A DNA stretch of 64,000 bases. Origin: Camarhynchus parvulus. Lineage: Eukaryota; Chordata; Aves; Passeriformes; Thraupidae. Made by a program: the position numbers and the translations under genes. The notes under the pieces were generated by a model. The model made no database searches. It worked only from the letters and a program-made list of their open reading frames with translations, and was not told the origin of the DNA. Shown here in pieces: positions 1 to 12,078 of this stretch; position 1 is the first letter of the stretch; each line of letters opens with the position of its first letter. Where the stretch lies: assembly GCF_901933205.1 (NCBI RefSeq), contig NC_044571.1, positions 72,727,689-72,791,688 of the forward strand, written 5' to 3'.

Positions 1-1675
1 ACCATCAAATCACATGCCACCTCATAAATATTCAGGCTGGTGGGGCAAAAGAAATGAGTGGGGGATTGCTGGACAGTAAATGCTCCCCAGGGTGTACTGC
101 TTCATAAAAGGCTTTTAAGCAATATGGGGAGTGTACATACAGCTCATTCTGGATAATCCATGAGGAGCTGACTCTACAGTGCTTGCAGATTTGCTTGGGA
201 GGCTGTAAGAGGGACCTTTTTGCATCAGAGCACTGGGATGGCTGTGTGCAGGCCCACAGGAGGGGACAAAGGCCAAGTAGCCATTAGCAGGAACAGAAGT
301 AATTTGGCTCAAAATCCCACAGGAGATTGGGATCAGAATGCTGCATTGCTGCTCAGCATCAGTCTGCTGACCTGATGGTACATGTGGAAGTGTGTGAAAG
401 CACCTGCTTGCTACCCCTTCCCTACAGCATCCTTCACAATATGGAGGAATTGTCCCAAAAATCGCCACTTGTGGTACTTGCTGGAAGAGAATGGGGCTTC
501 ATGTTGGCCTCGTCAAGACCCCAGAAAACTAATGTACAAGCTGGAAACTGTGGTTTGTTTTGTTGAATTAGCCCCTAGTGCAACCTCCTTCCAAAACAGC
601 TTCTAGATATTTTAAAGCTAACCTGAATAAACTTAGCATTTGATTAAAATGTGATTCACCCGTTTTTATGGGATTCTTTTTGGTAGCATTGGAAAAAAAA
701 TTAATTTTAAGAGAAAGAACTCATCCAGAATTCAGAATAGCTTGGTACATTAGAAATGTAATCCTCCCATTATCTCCCTGCACAACCTTTGTGAGAAACT
801 CTATTTAAATCCAATTTACATATTTCTAAGAATAGACTATTCTGCTCTTAGTATCCATCCATCCTGAATTTATTATGAGTTCAACAAATATTTGCCTTTT
901 TTTTCTGAATGTAAAAATGATTTGAATTCAGACAAATCTTACAGCATAACTGGAAGCTAAGCTTACAGAAGATTTGGAAAGCATACTTATTATAAGACAC
1001 TTCAAAATTTCTCCTAAGGGCCATGACAGGGCTCTTCCAGCATTTTTGATATAACCTGTAGGCTGGAAGCAATATGCTGCAGTAATAACTGTTCCCTGAT
1101 TTTTACACTTTACTTGTGGAAGACTGTTTTCCCAAACTCAGAGGAGACAGAGTAGAGTGCCTGGGGGAAGAGAGGATGAATTAGGTTTTCTTTCCTCCTG
1201 AAAGATCTCCATTGATCTGCTGCAAGCTGTGGAAAGGAAGGGCTCCCCTAGCTGTTCCAAAGAGAGGCATGGAGAGGATGTGTGTGTCCACTGTAAGAGG
1301 CAGGGTGCTGCAGCTGGGCACCTCACTGCAGAGACCTGGCAGAGCTGTCACAGCCACAGCACTCCCACGTTGGTTCTGTCTCCAAAGGGGAAGGCAGAAA
1401 AAGCTTTCCAAGGAACAAAGCTGCACAGTGTCTGCAGCCCAACATCCTCACACCAGGTAGGTGGTGTGTTTCCAACAGCTTAGACATCGGGTGGGGGTGG
1501 ACATAGGAAAAGTTTGAGCTAAAATTTAATGTCAGAAAAAATGCTTGATTTCATCAGGAATGATCTTGCTGGAATTTTGCAGACACTTTTGCTGTTATAG
1601 GACAAGGAGTGGTGGTACTTGATTCTGCAGTGGTGGGCAGGAGATTCCTGTGTGAAGACCTGAAGAGGTCTCTGA
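1..1675. other. Intergenic, no gene recognised
   Basis: I see only short, overlapping open frames with no recognisable domain, no paired splice sites around a conserved frame and no repeat family I can name. The sequence is ordinary AT-moderate vertebrate intergenic DNA. Confidence 0.6.
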
Positions 1676-2278
1676 TGTCGACATGACCCCGAGGTGCTAC
1701 AAAGTCTCTTTTTCCCAGTCCCAAGACCGAAGAAGAAGACGGGATTCCTCATCTCTGGTTCTCAAGGTTGTTTATTTTTCCTTATCTATAACATTCTTTC
1801 TCTGACCTGCTGAGGTCTATCTGGCAGGTCTGTTTGCGCTACACTGACCGCCCTCAGGGCGGCGTTATCTTTTAATACTAAAAACTACGTAGACTTTATT
1901 TACAATAATTTTCCAATACCTATCACCTATGTTAGACAGTTTGTCCCTACTCTAAGCCAATCCAGAAGTACCACCATCACAGCAGAAGACGGAGGCCAAG
2001 AAGGAGAAGGAGAAAGGCTGGACACTCACAGATTCCATCTTGCCTCTTGAACTCCCATTCTAAAAACCCCAAAATTCTACACTTTTGCCCGGTGATAAAT
2101 TCGCTATCATTCTATTCAAACCCTTGTGGCTTGTACATCTTCATACAAAGTTGGTAATTGTTTCCATGGGTTAAAATCAAAAGCACAAGTGTTTTTGACT
2201 CTGTGCCAAGGTCTCTGAGCCCCCTGACAGGGTCTCGAGTCCTCCAGGGCAGCCAGAGGAATATCCTGGGTTCTGACA
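1676..2278 (-). mobile_element. Solo LTR of an avian endogenous retrovirus, reverse orientation
   Basis: The block begins TGTCGACA and ends TTCTGACA, giving imperfect terminal inverted repeats of the TG...CA type that close retroviral LTRs. Read on the minus strand, it carries an AATAAA-type polyadenylation signal close to its 3' end (plus-strand TTTATT near 1772) and a second one further upstream. The text resembles passerine LTRs of the TguLTR5/ERVL kind that I recall, but the family name is from memory. No gag, pol or env reading frame flanks it, so it looks like a solo LTR left by recombination between two LTRs. I could not see a matching 5-6 bp target-site duplication at these ends. The boundaries may therefore be off by some bases, or the locus may have been rearranged. 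Confidence 0.7.
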
Positions 2279-4463
2279 AAGCCTGACTCTGCTTAGACAG
2301 GACCTTTATGTGGTTCTGAGGGATGTGCTTGTCTGTGGTGTTAAATAAATTGGGCACCCAGCTGTACTGAGGGGCTGCAGGGGAAGCCGTGGTGGGGTCA
2401 GTGCTCCCGGCATTGCTCCCTAAGCAAGTTCCCCCGGGGCTAATTGCCAGAAAGGGCTGTAGCACACAGCAGGAGATCCCTCAGCCAGAAACACTGGGAG
2501 CATGAGGGGTGGCTGTGGTGGCTCTGGGCTGGGATGTGCCCTCTTCTGCACCATGGCCAGGAGAATGATTATTTTCATCTCACATCTTACAAACAGCCGA
2601 TTTCCAAGCGCAGCGATTATCTGGAAAACGTGACCTGCACAGGGTCAAACATCAGAAGGCAGGAACAAGAACCTGCTATTCATAGGGTTTATGACACTTA
2701 GAGCCAGCCCCTGGCTGGGCAGCAGATCCAGGCTGTTCGGATAGCTTGGGCTGGGAGCAGGGCACAGGGCAGCCTGCACCACCCCGGCCCTGTGGATACT
2801 TCTGCCCCACCCCAACAGCACATCTGCCTTTCTAGAAATGAACATTCAGCAATTAGGATTAAGGTGCACAGCAACAAATTACAAGCAATGAACTCACTAC
2901 TAGAAATTGTAGCAAGACAAAAAATTAAGCTCTTTTCATTTATGTTTTACCTTTCAATTTACATTCAGTTGGCTTACAAATGCAGGAAGGGTCACACCTC
3001 CTGATACCTTTTTTTTTAAATGAAAATCTTTTCTCCTCTTCTGCAACTGTACAACAAACCTCTGAAGAGGGAGAATGACTGTAAATACAAAGAGACAATA
3101 GATTGCTGCAAAAAGATAGAGAGGGCTGTGTGACTGCAAGAACTGGGGTGGGAGCAAAATAACAAAGACTTTTACCTCTTCTTTGCCTTCATTTATATTG
3201 AGTTACAGCTTTATTTGTGGCAAGGGACAGTGAGTACTTTACAGGCAGAGATGCAGTAATTTTTAAATTGACAGTGCCCTTGTGAGTACTCACTTGTGTT
3301 TCTAATAAATCTATTTAGGACAAGTCAAGAGAAAGGAGGTGACTTTTTTATAAATATGGCTTTTTGCTATTCTCCCAGACTTCTGGGTTCTATCCTTTTC
3401 CTTGCAAAGCAAAGGACAGAATGGTTGTCTTTTCCCCTCTCTGCTGCTAGAACAGACAGAAACTGAAACTGAAGTGGCATGTAAAGAAAAATATTAAATA
3501 GAACAGAATAATACATATTAAATTGCCATCACCTTTAACAAGCACAGGGAGGATTACAGAGGTTAATAAGGACATATCTTAGAGTCATATTTTAGAGTGT
3601 CTCCTTATCCTGAGCTCTACTCACTGTCAGTGCAAATGTTGATTAACTCAAGTGGGAGGAGCACGGCCTTTTTTGATTGCACTTGATGAGAAGAAGCAAC
3701 CAGAGAAATATAAGAAACAGTAAGATATATCCTATGCCATAGTTCTGTTCGCCTACTTTTTTGTTACTCTTTCTCATGAGCCCTTTCCAGCATTTGTTTC
3801 TTAAGCCACATCTTGCTTAGGAATATAAGGCCATACAAGCAAACTTGCTTACCTGCAGTTCAGACCTTGGCTTTCTCCTCTTCCCTGCTCATGGGCACTG
3901 GGCACTTGCTCAGTTCAGGCAGGCTGAGTGTATGATTTATGGGGGCTTCCCAAGCTGTCACCTCCTTGTTGAGCTACTGGAGCTGAGGAGCCACAGCTGC
4001 ACCAGGCTTAAACTGCTGTAACCTAGCTCTGAGCACATCTCAGCCTCAGGGAAAGGAGGACATTTGGTGAGAGGACTCGTGCCCCAGACATCTTGTTCCT
4101 GTGTGACAGCTTTGGGTGAAGCCTCCTGCACCATCTTAATGAGGCATGTGGCTTGTTGGGGAAGGGGAGCATGCACATGACTGTGGGTGACACCAGGACC
4201 TGGCTAACCCTGCCCTCAGCTGGCCCATGCTTGGGGTCACAGATGAGGAGCAGGGATGATGAGCTGCAAAACTCTCCCACTTGCAACAAGGGTAGTGAAG
4301 CTCGCCCGGCACTTGGGAAACATCCCTACATTGCTGCTGGAGCACAGTGAGCACTCACTGCAGGATGGTGTCTGCACACTGTCCTCAGGGAAGTTGGCAA
4401 CTCCTTATCCTGCATATAAACATCACTGCTATGCAAAGGAACACCATCAGTCTGCCCCTCTGT

Positions 4464-4494
<31 letters not shown>

Positions 4495-5136
4495 CACACA
4501 CACACACAAAAAAACCAGTCTCTGCTCGTGAGGCTCTGTATTTCCAGGGAAACAGAGGGTGTCTCTGTGAAAATCAAGGCACGGGGTGAGGCTGTGGCTT
4601 TATGCCCTGGCTGAGTCAGTGCCACCTGCGACAGGAGGGACAGTCTGGCCTCCTGGCCCCATTGCAGTCTGTTCCTTGCTGTGAGAGAGGGGAACATGGA
4701 GGAGCAGAGGAGGAAGGACTGCTGGGCTATTAACAGGTTATATACTTCAGCATACACACATCTTGGTAACACAGCATGATGGGTACTAGTAGAAATAAAG
4801 TCCACTTCTGTCTGTGGCAAAATTTACTGCAATACTTGTAATATTTCCATTTGGCAGTGACGACATCACACATACTTAGTATGGAAAATGTGCTTTTTTC
4901 CCCCAAACTATTCCATTACCTATGGGTCCATGGACTGCCTGACCAATTAATACCAGTGGGAAAAGTCTGCAAGTTTCTCTTATAAACTCCTTATTTTTTT
5001 AAGCTGCTACTAGGTTCTTAAAAAATACACAAATCTCTAGAAGTACACGTGATGTTGAATTGTCACAGCTTGAAGGGACCCACCTACCACTATCAAAGAT
5101 TTAAATTATTTATACCTGCTTCAAGATATGTTTTTA
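2279..5136. other. Intergenic, no gene recognised
   Basis: Apart from the microsatellite near 4.47 kb, I see nothing assignable. The open frames on both strands overlap each other and have no family features. Confidence 0.55.
4468..4513. repeat. Compound microsatellite (ACAG)n-(AC)n-A
   Basis: About six perfect ACAG units run into about eight AC units and then a short A-run. This is a typical slippage-prone compound tract, likely length-polymorphic. A minus-strand frame of 164 codons that crosses it is a by-product of the repeat, giving a Val-Cys and Ser-Val-Cys-Leu pattern. Confidence 0.95.
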
Positions 5137-5320
5137 ATCACAGAATAATTTGGGTTGGAAGGAACTTTTTGAGGCCAGCTAGTCCAATCCACCCTCAATA
5201 AGCAGAAACATCTTCAGGTTGATCAGATTATTCAGAGCCCAATCCAACCTCATCTTTAAAGTTTCCAAGGATTTGGAGATGTTTTCCAAGGATCTACAAC
5301 CTCTCTGGTCTGTTTGTCGC
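5137..5320 (-). mobile_element. CR1 LINE 3'-end fragment, reverse orientation
   Basis: The block opens with the reverse complement of a CR1 tail (TCACAGAATAATTTGGGTTGG), followed by the usual CR1 wording around AAGGAAC, CTAGTCCAATCCACC and ACAACCTCTCTGG. CR1 is the dominant avian non-LTR retrotransposon and is normally 5'-truncated, as here. The copy is diverged from consensus and has internal changes, so it is an old insertion. The left end in this window is the true 3' end of the element. Confidence 0.9.
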
Positions 5321-8300
5321 ACAAGTTTTTTTCACAGAGGATGACACAAGCATGCAGTGAGCCCTTTGGACATCCCTGCTTGAAATGGAGGGAACTTTGT
5401 CTTTTTGTTTTCAGATAGAACAATTTAAAAACATGCTAGTTTGAGGTAAGAGATCCTAATGAAATCTTATCTTGGGGATGTGTTATGTTTGGTATACAGC
5501 AAGAAAAACTTGTCTCTCCTGTTCCTGAAGATGAATATACTAACAGGCCTAATTCTTATGAATTACAGAATGTTTATTAGCTGGTTTTTGTTGTTTTCTT
5601 TTAATAAAAAGGGGTTTTAAAGTAAAAGATATTGGTGTAGTGGTGCATTGCTGTTGATTCCAGTGGGTAAAAGAGTGTACCTGGGGTTTAATAGCTTCAT
5701 CAGTTGTTTTCCAGGTGTTAAGCTTTCTCAAAAGTGATGATGCCAACTTCACAACTCACAAGATTTCCATTCTTTCATCATCAAGGGATATATCTGCTTG
5801 TCACCTCCATGCCTCAGGGCACCAGAATAATTTCTCATGCTAGAACTGGATGTTTCACATGGGGATGCATACAAGACAAACCTCAAAATGAACTCTAGCA
5901 ATGCATGATTCATCCCAAAACATCTCATCAGTGAAATGAATAATGAGGAACTCCTGGTACACGAGAGTTCTCTTAGTGATGGCATGTTGCCTAGAAAGAG
6001 CAGTTTCCAAAACAGTTGTGAACTTAAAACTCCAGAGTATGAATGTTCCTTAGAGATGCTAAATTAACTACAAATATGATAGTCCCTGCTTTTTCCCTTC
6101 ATTTAGCTTCAATGTTGACCTTCATTCAAGAATAAGGGACCAGATGTACAAAGGGGTGAATATTTTAATTCAGAATGAACTACTCAAAGAAAAACCATAA
6201 TTTTGAAATCCTGTTATTTGGTTAATGTTGCAGAATATAATGAATTAATATCTTAAGATGAATTCATCACCAAGAAAAATTAATCAAAAGCAATTTAAGC
6301 TATTATGCTAATTTTCAAATCTCAGTTGGCTTGTGCTATTCCAAAATCAGTATGTTGCTTAGCTCCAGAGCTGGATAAAGACTCTTGGGGAATGGCAGGA
6401 GCTTGTTTGGAGCTGGCTGCTTTGAGCACGTTACAACTTTCAGATTCATTTACCTGTATTTTTGGTAGCCAAGAGGCAGTCACACTTCAAATTGTGACTT
6501 GTCTGAATCTGAAAGCTTTTTTCATTATATTGGTTTTGGTCACTAGGCATCTGGGAGTGCTGCAGAAGGTGTTATGGTACATTTTTGTCCGAAGGGGCTC
6601 GCAATCCCTTAGCTTGACTTGTCAGCTGGAACACAGCAATGGGCTGAGTATTCAGAGCTCAGCGGTCTCTGCTCAGGACAATGGTTTCTTTACCCACCCA
6701 TGGTCACAGGTCAGGGTAGGATCATTTTTATTATGCTCTATGATATATATGACATTTTCTTATGTCCTGTGACTCTTACTCCTTTTGCTTCTGCATAGGG
6801 CTGCTTAGCAGACTTCTCAGTCCGCATTTCTCTCTGAATTTGCCTCTGAAAGGTGTACAGACAAGTAGCCTGCTGTCAGAAAAGACAAATCACTGCAAAG
6901 TTGATGAATAAGAAATGTGAGTCAAACCAACGATTGATTTATCTGTCTTATCACAGTGGCTGCTGCTTTGGGGCTGACTTTAGACATGACTCATATTGTA
7001 CTTGCAAAATAGCTGCCTTAAAAATATTTTGATAGGGTATCTCAAGTAATTGGCAGCATTTCTGTTAATGCTAAATGCTGTGAGTGCCAGCCAAGCTTTA
7101 AAAACACAGTTCAGGGCAGGTGGAGAGGAAAAAGAGAATTGGGACTAATTTTGCCAAAGCTGAAATGCACAACAGGAGCTGACACAAACCCACTGATCTG
7201 CCTGACCAGCTCCTTGTCGTGTTCCACCTTGCCAGGACATCTTGTGCTAGAGGAACCCAGTCTTGCATGAGGTGGGGGCATTTTGACAGTTAACAAATGG
7301 CTGATTAACACAAGCTACCTACCTAATTAATCATGAGCCTCAAATTAAATGACTGAGGGACTGATTCAGGTCAGGAGCTGTGAAACTAAATGAAGGTTAT
7401 TGGGGTTACAGGCGCTGATTTGCAGTGGAAACTGTTCATCACCAGAGGCTGGAAATCAGCCTGGTGTTTGAGATCCAAGCACGTCACTTTGCCAGTTAAA
7501 ACAGTTTTTCCAGGCAAACAAATAAAATTTAAAAATGTGATGATGAGGATGGTCTGCAAACAGGTATCACTGGTGTCCAGTGAACTGAGTTGCTGTGTTA
7601 GTGTCCCTGGAATGATGCTGACTGGTGTTCCATCAAGATCTGATGCCCTGACCTTCAGTAATCTTCATTATCTTATTTTACAACCTCAGCTGGTGTTTTG
7701 CAGCTCCTTGAGCCTACGGAGACAATTGTAAGCTGTGAGGGGCTGACTGCAGGCAGCACACCCGAGGGGCGCTGTGCCACCCTTGTGCTCTTCCCAGGCA
7801 GATTCTTTTGCTGGTGTCTGAATTTCATAAGGGAAAAAAGGAAAATAAAATGTCTGGTCTGATATTTGGTAATCTGTCGGCCATGCAGAAAATGATGAGG
7901 AGTTGAAAACATGTCAATATGCAGATCTTACCACGGTGTGACTGTATGGCTGGAAAACTGTTTCTGTTTTCCATAATCATTTCCCTCGTGTTCTCAGCCT
8001 TCCAACATCTCAGTTGTTTGGGAATCATAACATGTGAGTTGCTTGGGCAACCAAAATTTGCCTGAACCCCTATATATGAGAGACTCCACATTTCAGAACA
8101 TGGATGAGTCCTGGAAAGAAACGTTGGCTGAATGTGACATGGTTTCCCTGTAATGGATTCTGACAAGGCACTCACAGTAAGCTGAGAGCCAGGTACGACA
8201 ACCACCTCTAGGTGAGGAGATGGAATTGAACTATTCCAGTACACACTGGTTGTGGGGTTTGATACTCTTGACACTATTTGGCATCATTCCCATGTTTAAG

Positions 8301-11300
8301 ATGACATGGGTCTCTGCTACAGGCATGAGGAGACTCAGGGACAGAACGAGCTACATCAGTGAGGCGTTGCAGTGTGGGAGGAATTGTGCTCTGGAAAGGA
8401 GCAGGAGACAACCTAGCAGAGTTCCTACCATGAGATCCTTCCCTCTGTTTCATTACAGCTCAGATGAACCTGCAGGAAAGGACCCACTCTGTTGAGCTGC
8501 CCAGTCCCTCTGCTTGCAGTGGTTTCAATGCATGTGGGATTTTGTCCATCCTCTTTGAGAGCTCTTCTGGACTTAGCCTAGACCTAGAGTTCTTTGTCCT
8601 GCTGCCATTGTGTGCCTGATTTCCAAGCCATCCTCCACACACTCGTCTGTTCTACTGAGGAAGCATTAGCCTCATTTGAGAAATGGGAACAGAGATCCTG
8701 TATCGCCACAAGACACTGAAAAATCTCTCAAAGGATAGGGCACTGAGTGCAAGGAAATACTGGAGACCCAGGTATGACCTAAATCATTGGACCTTTCTTG
8801 GATTCTGCTCTGTGCTCAGAAATGAGACTTTAAACTCAGTAGGAAAAGGCATTAGCCATTAGCTTCACTGAAGCTTCTAGGGGCTTTATTCAAGATTTCA
8901 TTGGAAGCAAGGACTTATCCAGTGAGATAAGCAATAACCACCATCTCTGCACAAAATGGACCCTAAAGCATAGTTAGATATATCTTATACACCAGCTGCA
9001 TGTTTTTCTTAATTTACATTGAATTTTAAAATCACAGCTGGATTTGTGAAAAGAAAATCCTGCAGTGCCTACATAGGATGGTACAGTGCCAGGTGGCACT
9101 GCTGATCCTGCAGCACATCCATGTTAACACAGCTAACCTTATAATCTGTATCCCCAGATGCATCACACACCCTGCCAGACTCCTGTCTGATTATTCTGTC
9201 TCAAAATCACTGCCATTTCATTACTGATAGGTTGAATGATCAAATAAATTTGGCAGAGAGTGGATAGCATTTTTTCCTGACAGATTCAAAACTAGTTGCA
9301 CATGTCCTTTCCCCATAAACTGTGGGCTATTTTACAAAAAAAAGCAAGTAGATTAGCTTTTTCCCAGGAACATATAAAAAAAAATTTGGTAATATTTTCT
9401 ACCATGAACTGTTAGACTATAAGGAACAACGAATAGAACACTTAATCTTGGGAACAGAGGGCATGAGCAGCTCCCTTAGTGCTGGACTTGACCTTCATTG
9501 TTTTCAGGACTTCTCTCCTGATTGTTCTTTTATGCAGGTTTAGAGCTTGAAATTCTGATTTGGTGATTGTATGTTGGAAGGTTTCAGCACATCCCCCAGA
9601 GGTACTTCACCAGAACTCTTCTCCTCTCTCAGATTTTCAGAATTGATGTCATTCTGCTCCGTCTTAATTAATCTGACCTGTTGGGCTGTGCTACTGCTTT
9701 TGCAGTTAGGGCTTTAACTGCTATTAGAAGCATGATGAATCATTTATCTTTTCCTGGAAATATACTTGAATCTTCCACAGAATTGTCTTCAGTTCATCTT
9801 GTCCCTTCCTGTCCAAAAACCAGCATATGTTTCTGTTGTGCTCTTCGGCTGGAAAGTGTTGTTAAGTTCAGGACTGACTTGGTCTGAGCAGTTCTAACTG
9901 CTTATAATGCTCAGAGTTGTTATAACACAATGTTCTTTTGAAAAATAATTGTTTTCCCTGCTTTGTCTAAGAAGACATGCAGCGATACCAGGAAAAGTGT
10001 GAGCTCCTTGCTCCGGGTGTTTGTCCTGCCGGAGTGTTTCAGCCAGGCAGGCTGAGGGCCCGTGGCAGCAGGTTTTGCATGAACATGGCACAGATGGTCC
10101 TAATCCAAAGTGCTTACAAGCTAATTGCCATGTCTCTGTACTCATTAGCGTGTGGGCACTTTTCCCAGCCCGTGGTGCCGGGCTGTACGTGTGCCTGGCC
10201 AGCTGATCCACAAAATCACAGCGGTACTTCCCCACTTCCTCAGCCCAGCCGCCCACGGTGCTGGGCTGGAGCCACCAACCTCCAGAGCCGTGTTCACAGC
10301 TCCTCCATTGTCCTGGGGTCATCTCCTGCACACGAAGCTGCCACACAGAGGTTCTCCATCCCTGACTTCTGCCAGCTTGTCCTCCTGGGACCGGTGACTC
10401 AGGCAGCCACAAGGATGGACTCTGCCGCACTTGTTTGACCCTGTTGTCAACAGCAAGAGGCACTTGAGGACTTACCTGACAGCCTGCAGATTACCCAGGG
10501 AAACGTTCTGTGCTGTTACTGCCCCAAAACATTCATGTTTCTTTAAGTGGTGGTAGCATGACATAATAAGTGAATGTGTACTTACCTAAAATGCCACTTT
10601 TTTGCTCATTTGAGAATTGTTTCCCAAGACTCGCTTGCCCTCCTTTTGTGGCTTCCTCTTGCTAAGATGGCTGTCCTGTTTCTCTCTTGTTTTTCACACT
10701 TCTGATTTGCTTTCTCTGAAAAATATCTGCAAGTAGTTAAATGGTGCTAATATATACCCACCAAGGGATGCTGTAAAATCTTTAAATGGTGATTGGGTGT
10801 TTGGCACGCAGAAGGTGAATTGCTCTGTCTTTCCATGATCTCACACATCGCATAAGGGTGAACAAGGAATTTTCTAAACTGCAAAGTCCCAGTGCTGCTG
10901 CCATTCAGCAAATGTTTGAGGCACACACTGAACAGCTCCTATTTTTACTGGAAATATTTCACTACAGCAAAAGGGAACTGAAAACCAGAACACCATTCTG
11001 TTTCTCAGCCCCAGAGGTAGAACTCTCCATGTCAGGGTTGAGCAGCTCTGGAAGATGCTGTGGTTGGGGAAGTTTGCACTGCGGTGCTGGGAGGATGAAA
11101 TTCACTCCTAAATACAGGAATTTTTAAGATGTAGTTAGCACCAAGGTCTTATATCTTCCCTTTTTACTGACCTGTTCCACCCTGCAGGAACAGAAGCTAT
11201 CATTCTTCAGTGCCTTCATTCTGAAAAATCACATTCATAGTAAGTAGAAATAAATAGCCTCTGTGTGTGTTAGACCAGAAAGATACTGCTGCACAGGCTG

Positions 11301-11650
11301 TGGTGCCCTTGCTGTCACCTGTGCTGCTAAGTATCACAAGCTCTCTAGCCTCCCCAGGACCAACAAAAAGGAAAAAGTGACACACGGCTAACTCTCCCAG
11401 TCTTTCCAGTTTTAGCCACTTCTGTGCAGAGTGATTTATCTTCTGTTTTCACCTGTTCTGAAATACACTAGCAAGGAGTGAGGACAGAATGGCTGTATTT
11501 CAGTGCTTGGGGCTGAAACAGCTTTATGTTGGTGCTGAGAACATGTTTATATTAATAATAATGACACATAAGTCTCATTCCTACAGAGAACCATGTCCAA
11601 ATAATTCCCATGCATAGAAAACCAAGGGAATTGCTCACCATGCATAGGCC
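5321..11650. other. Intergenic, no gene recognised
   Basis: The longest open frames (155 codons on plus at 6305; 189 on minus and 153 on plus near 9.9-10.4 kb) overlap frames on the other strand and show no domain or repeat signature. I see no convincing exon, RNA gene or mobile element here. Confidence 0.5.
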
Positions 11651-12078
11651 ACTAAGATGACTAGAGAGATGGAGCACCTTTCCTATGAGGAAAGGCTGAG
11701 AAAATTGGGGTTGTTCAGCCTGGAATTAGAGAAGGCTTTGGGAAGACCTCATTGCAGACTTCCAGTACCTAAAGGGGGCCTACAAGAAAGATGGAGAGAG
11801 GCTATTTACATGGGCATGTAGTGACAGGAAAAGTAGAAATTGCTTCAAACTGAAAGAGAGTAGGTTTAGATTAGACATGAGGAAGAAATTCATTACTGTG
11901 AGAATGGTGAGGAACAGGTGGACCAGAGAAGTTGTGGATGCCCCATCTCTGGAAGTGTTCAAGACTGGGTTGGATGGGGCAACCTGGTCAAGTGGAAGAT
12001 GTCCCTGACCATGGCAGGGGCATTGGAACTAGACAATCTTTCAGGTTCCTTCCAACCCAAACCATTCTATGATTCTTT
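11651..12078 (+). mobile_element. CR1 LINE 3' fragment, forward orientation
   Basis: This is a classic CR1 3' region. A block around CCTATGAGGAAAGGCTGAG encodes the end of the reverse-transcriptase ORF. It is followed by the phrase around GTTCAAGACTGGGTTGGATG and by TTCCTTCCAACCCAAACC. The copy ends in the octamer-type tail ATTCTATGATTCTTT near 12064-12078. It has only about 430 bp of a roughly 4.5 kb element and no intact frame. It is one of the less diverged CR1 copies in the window. Confidence 0.95.
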
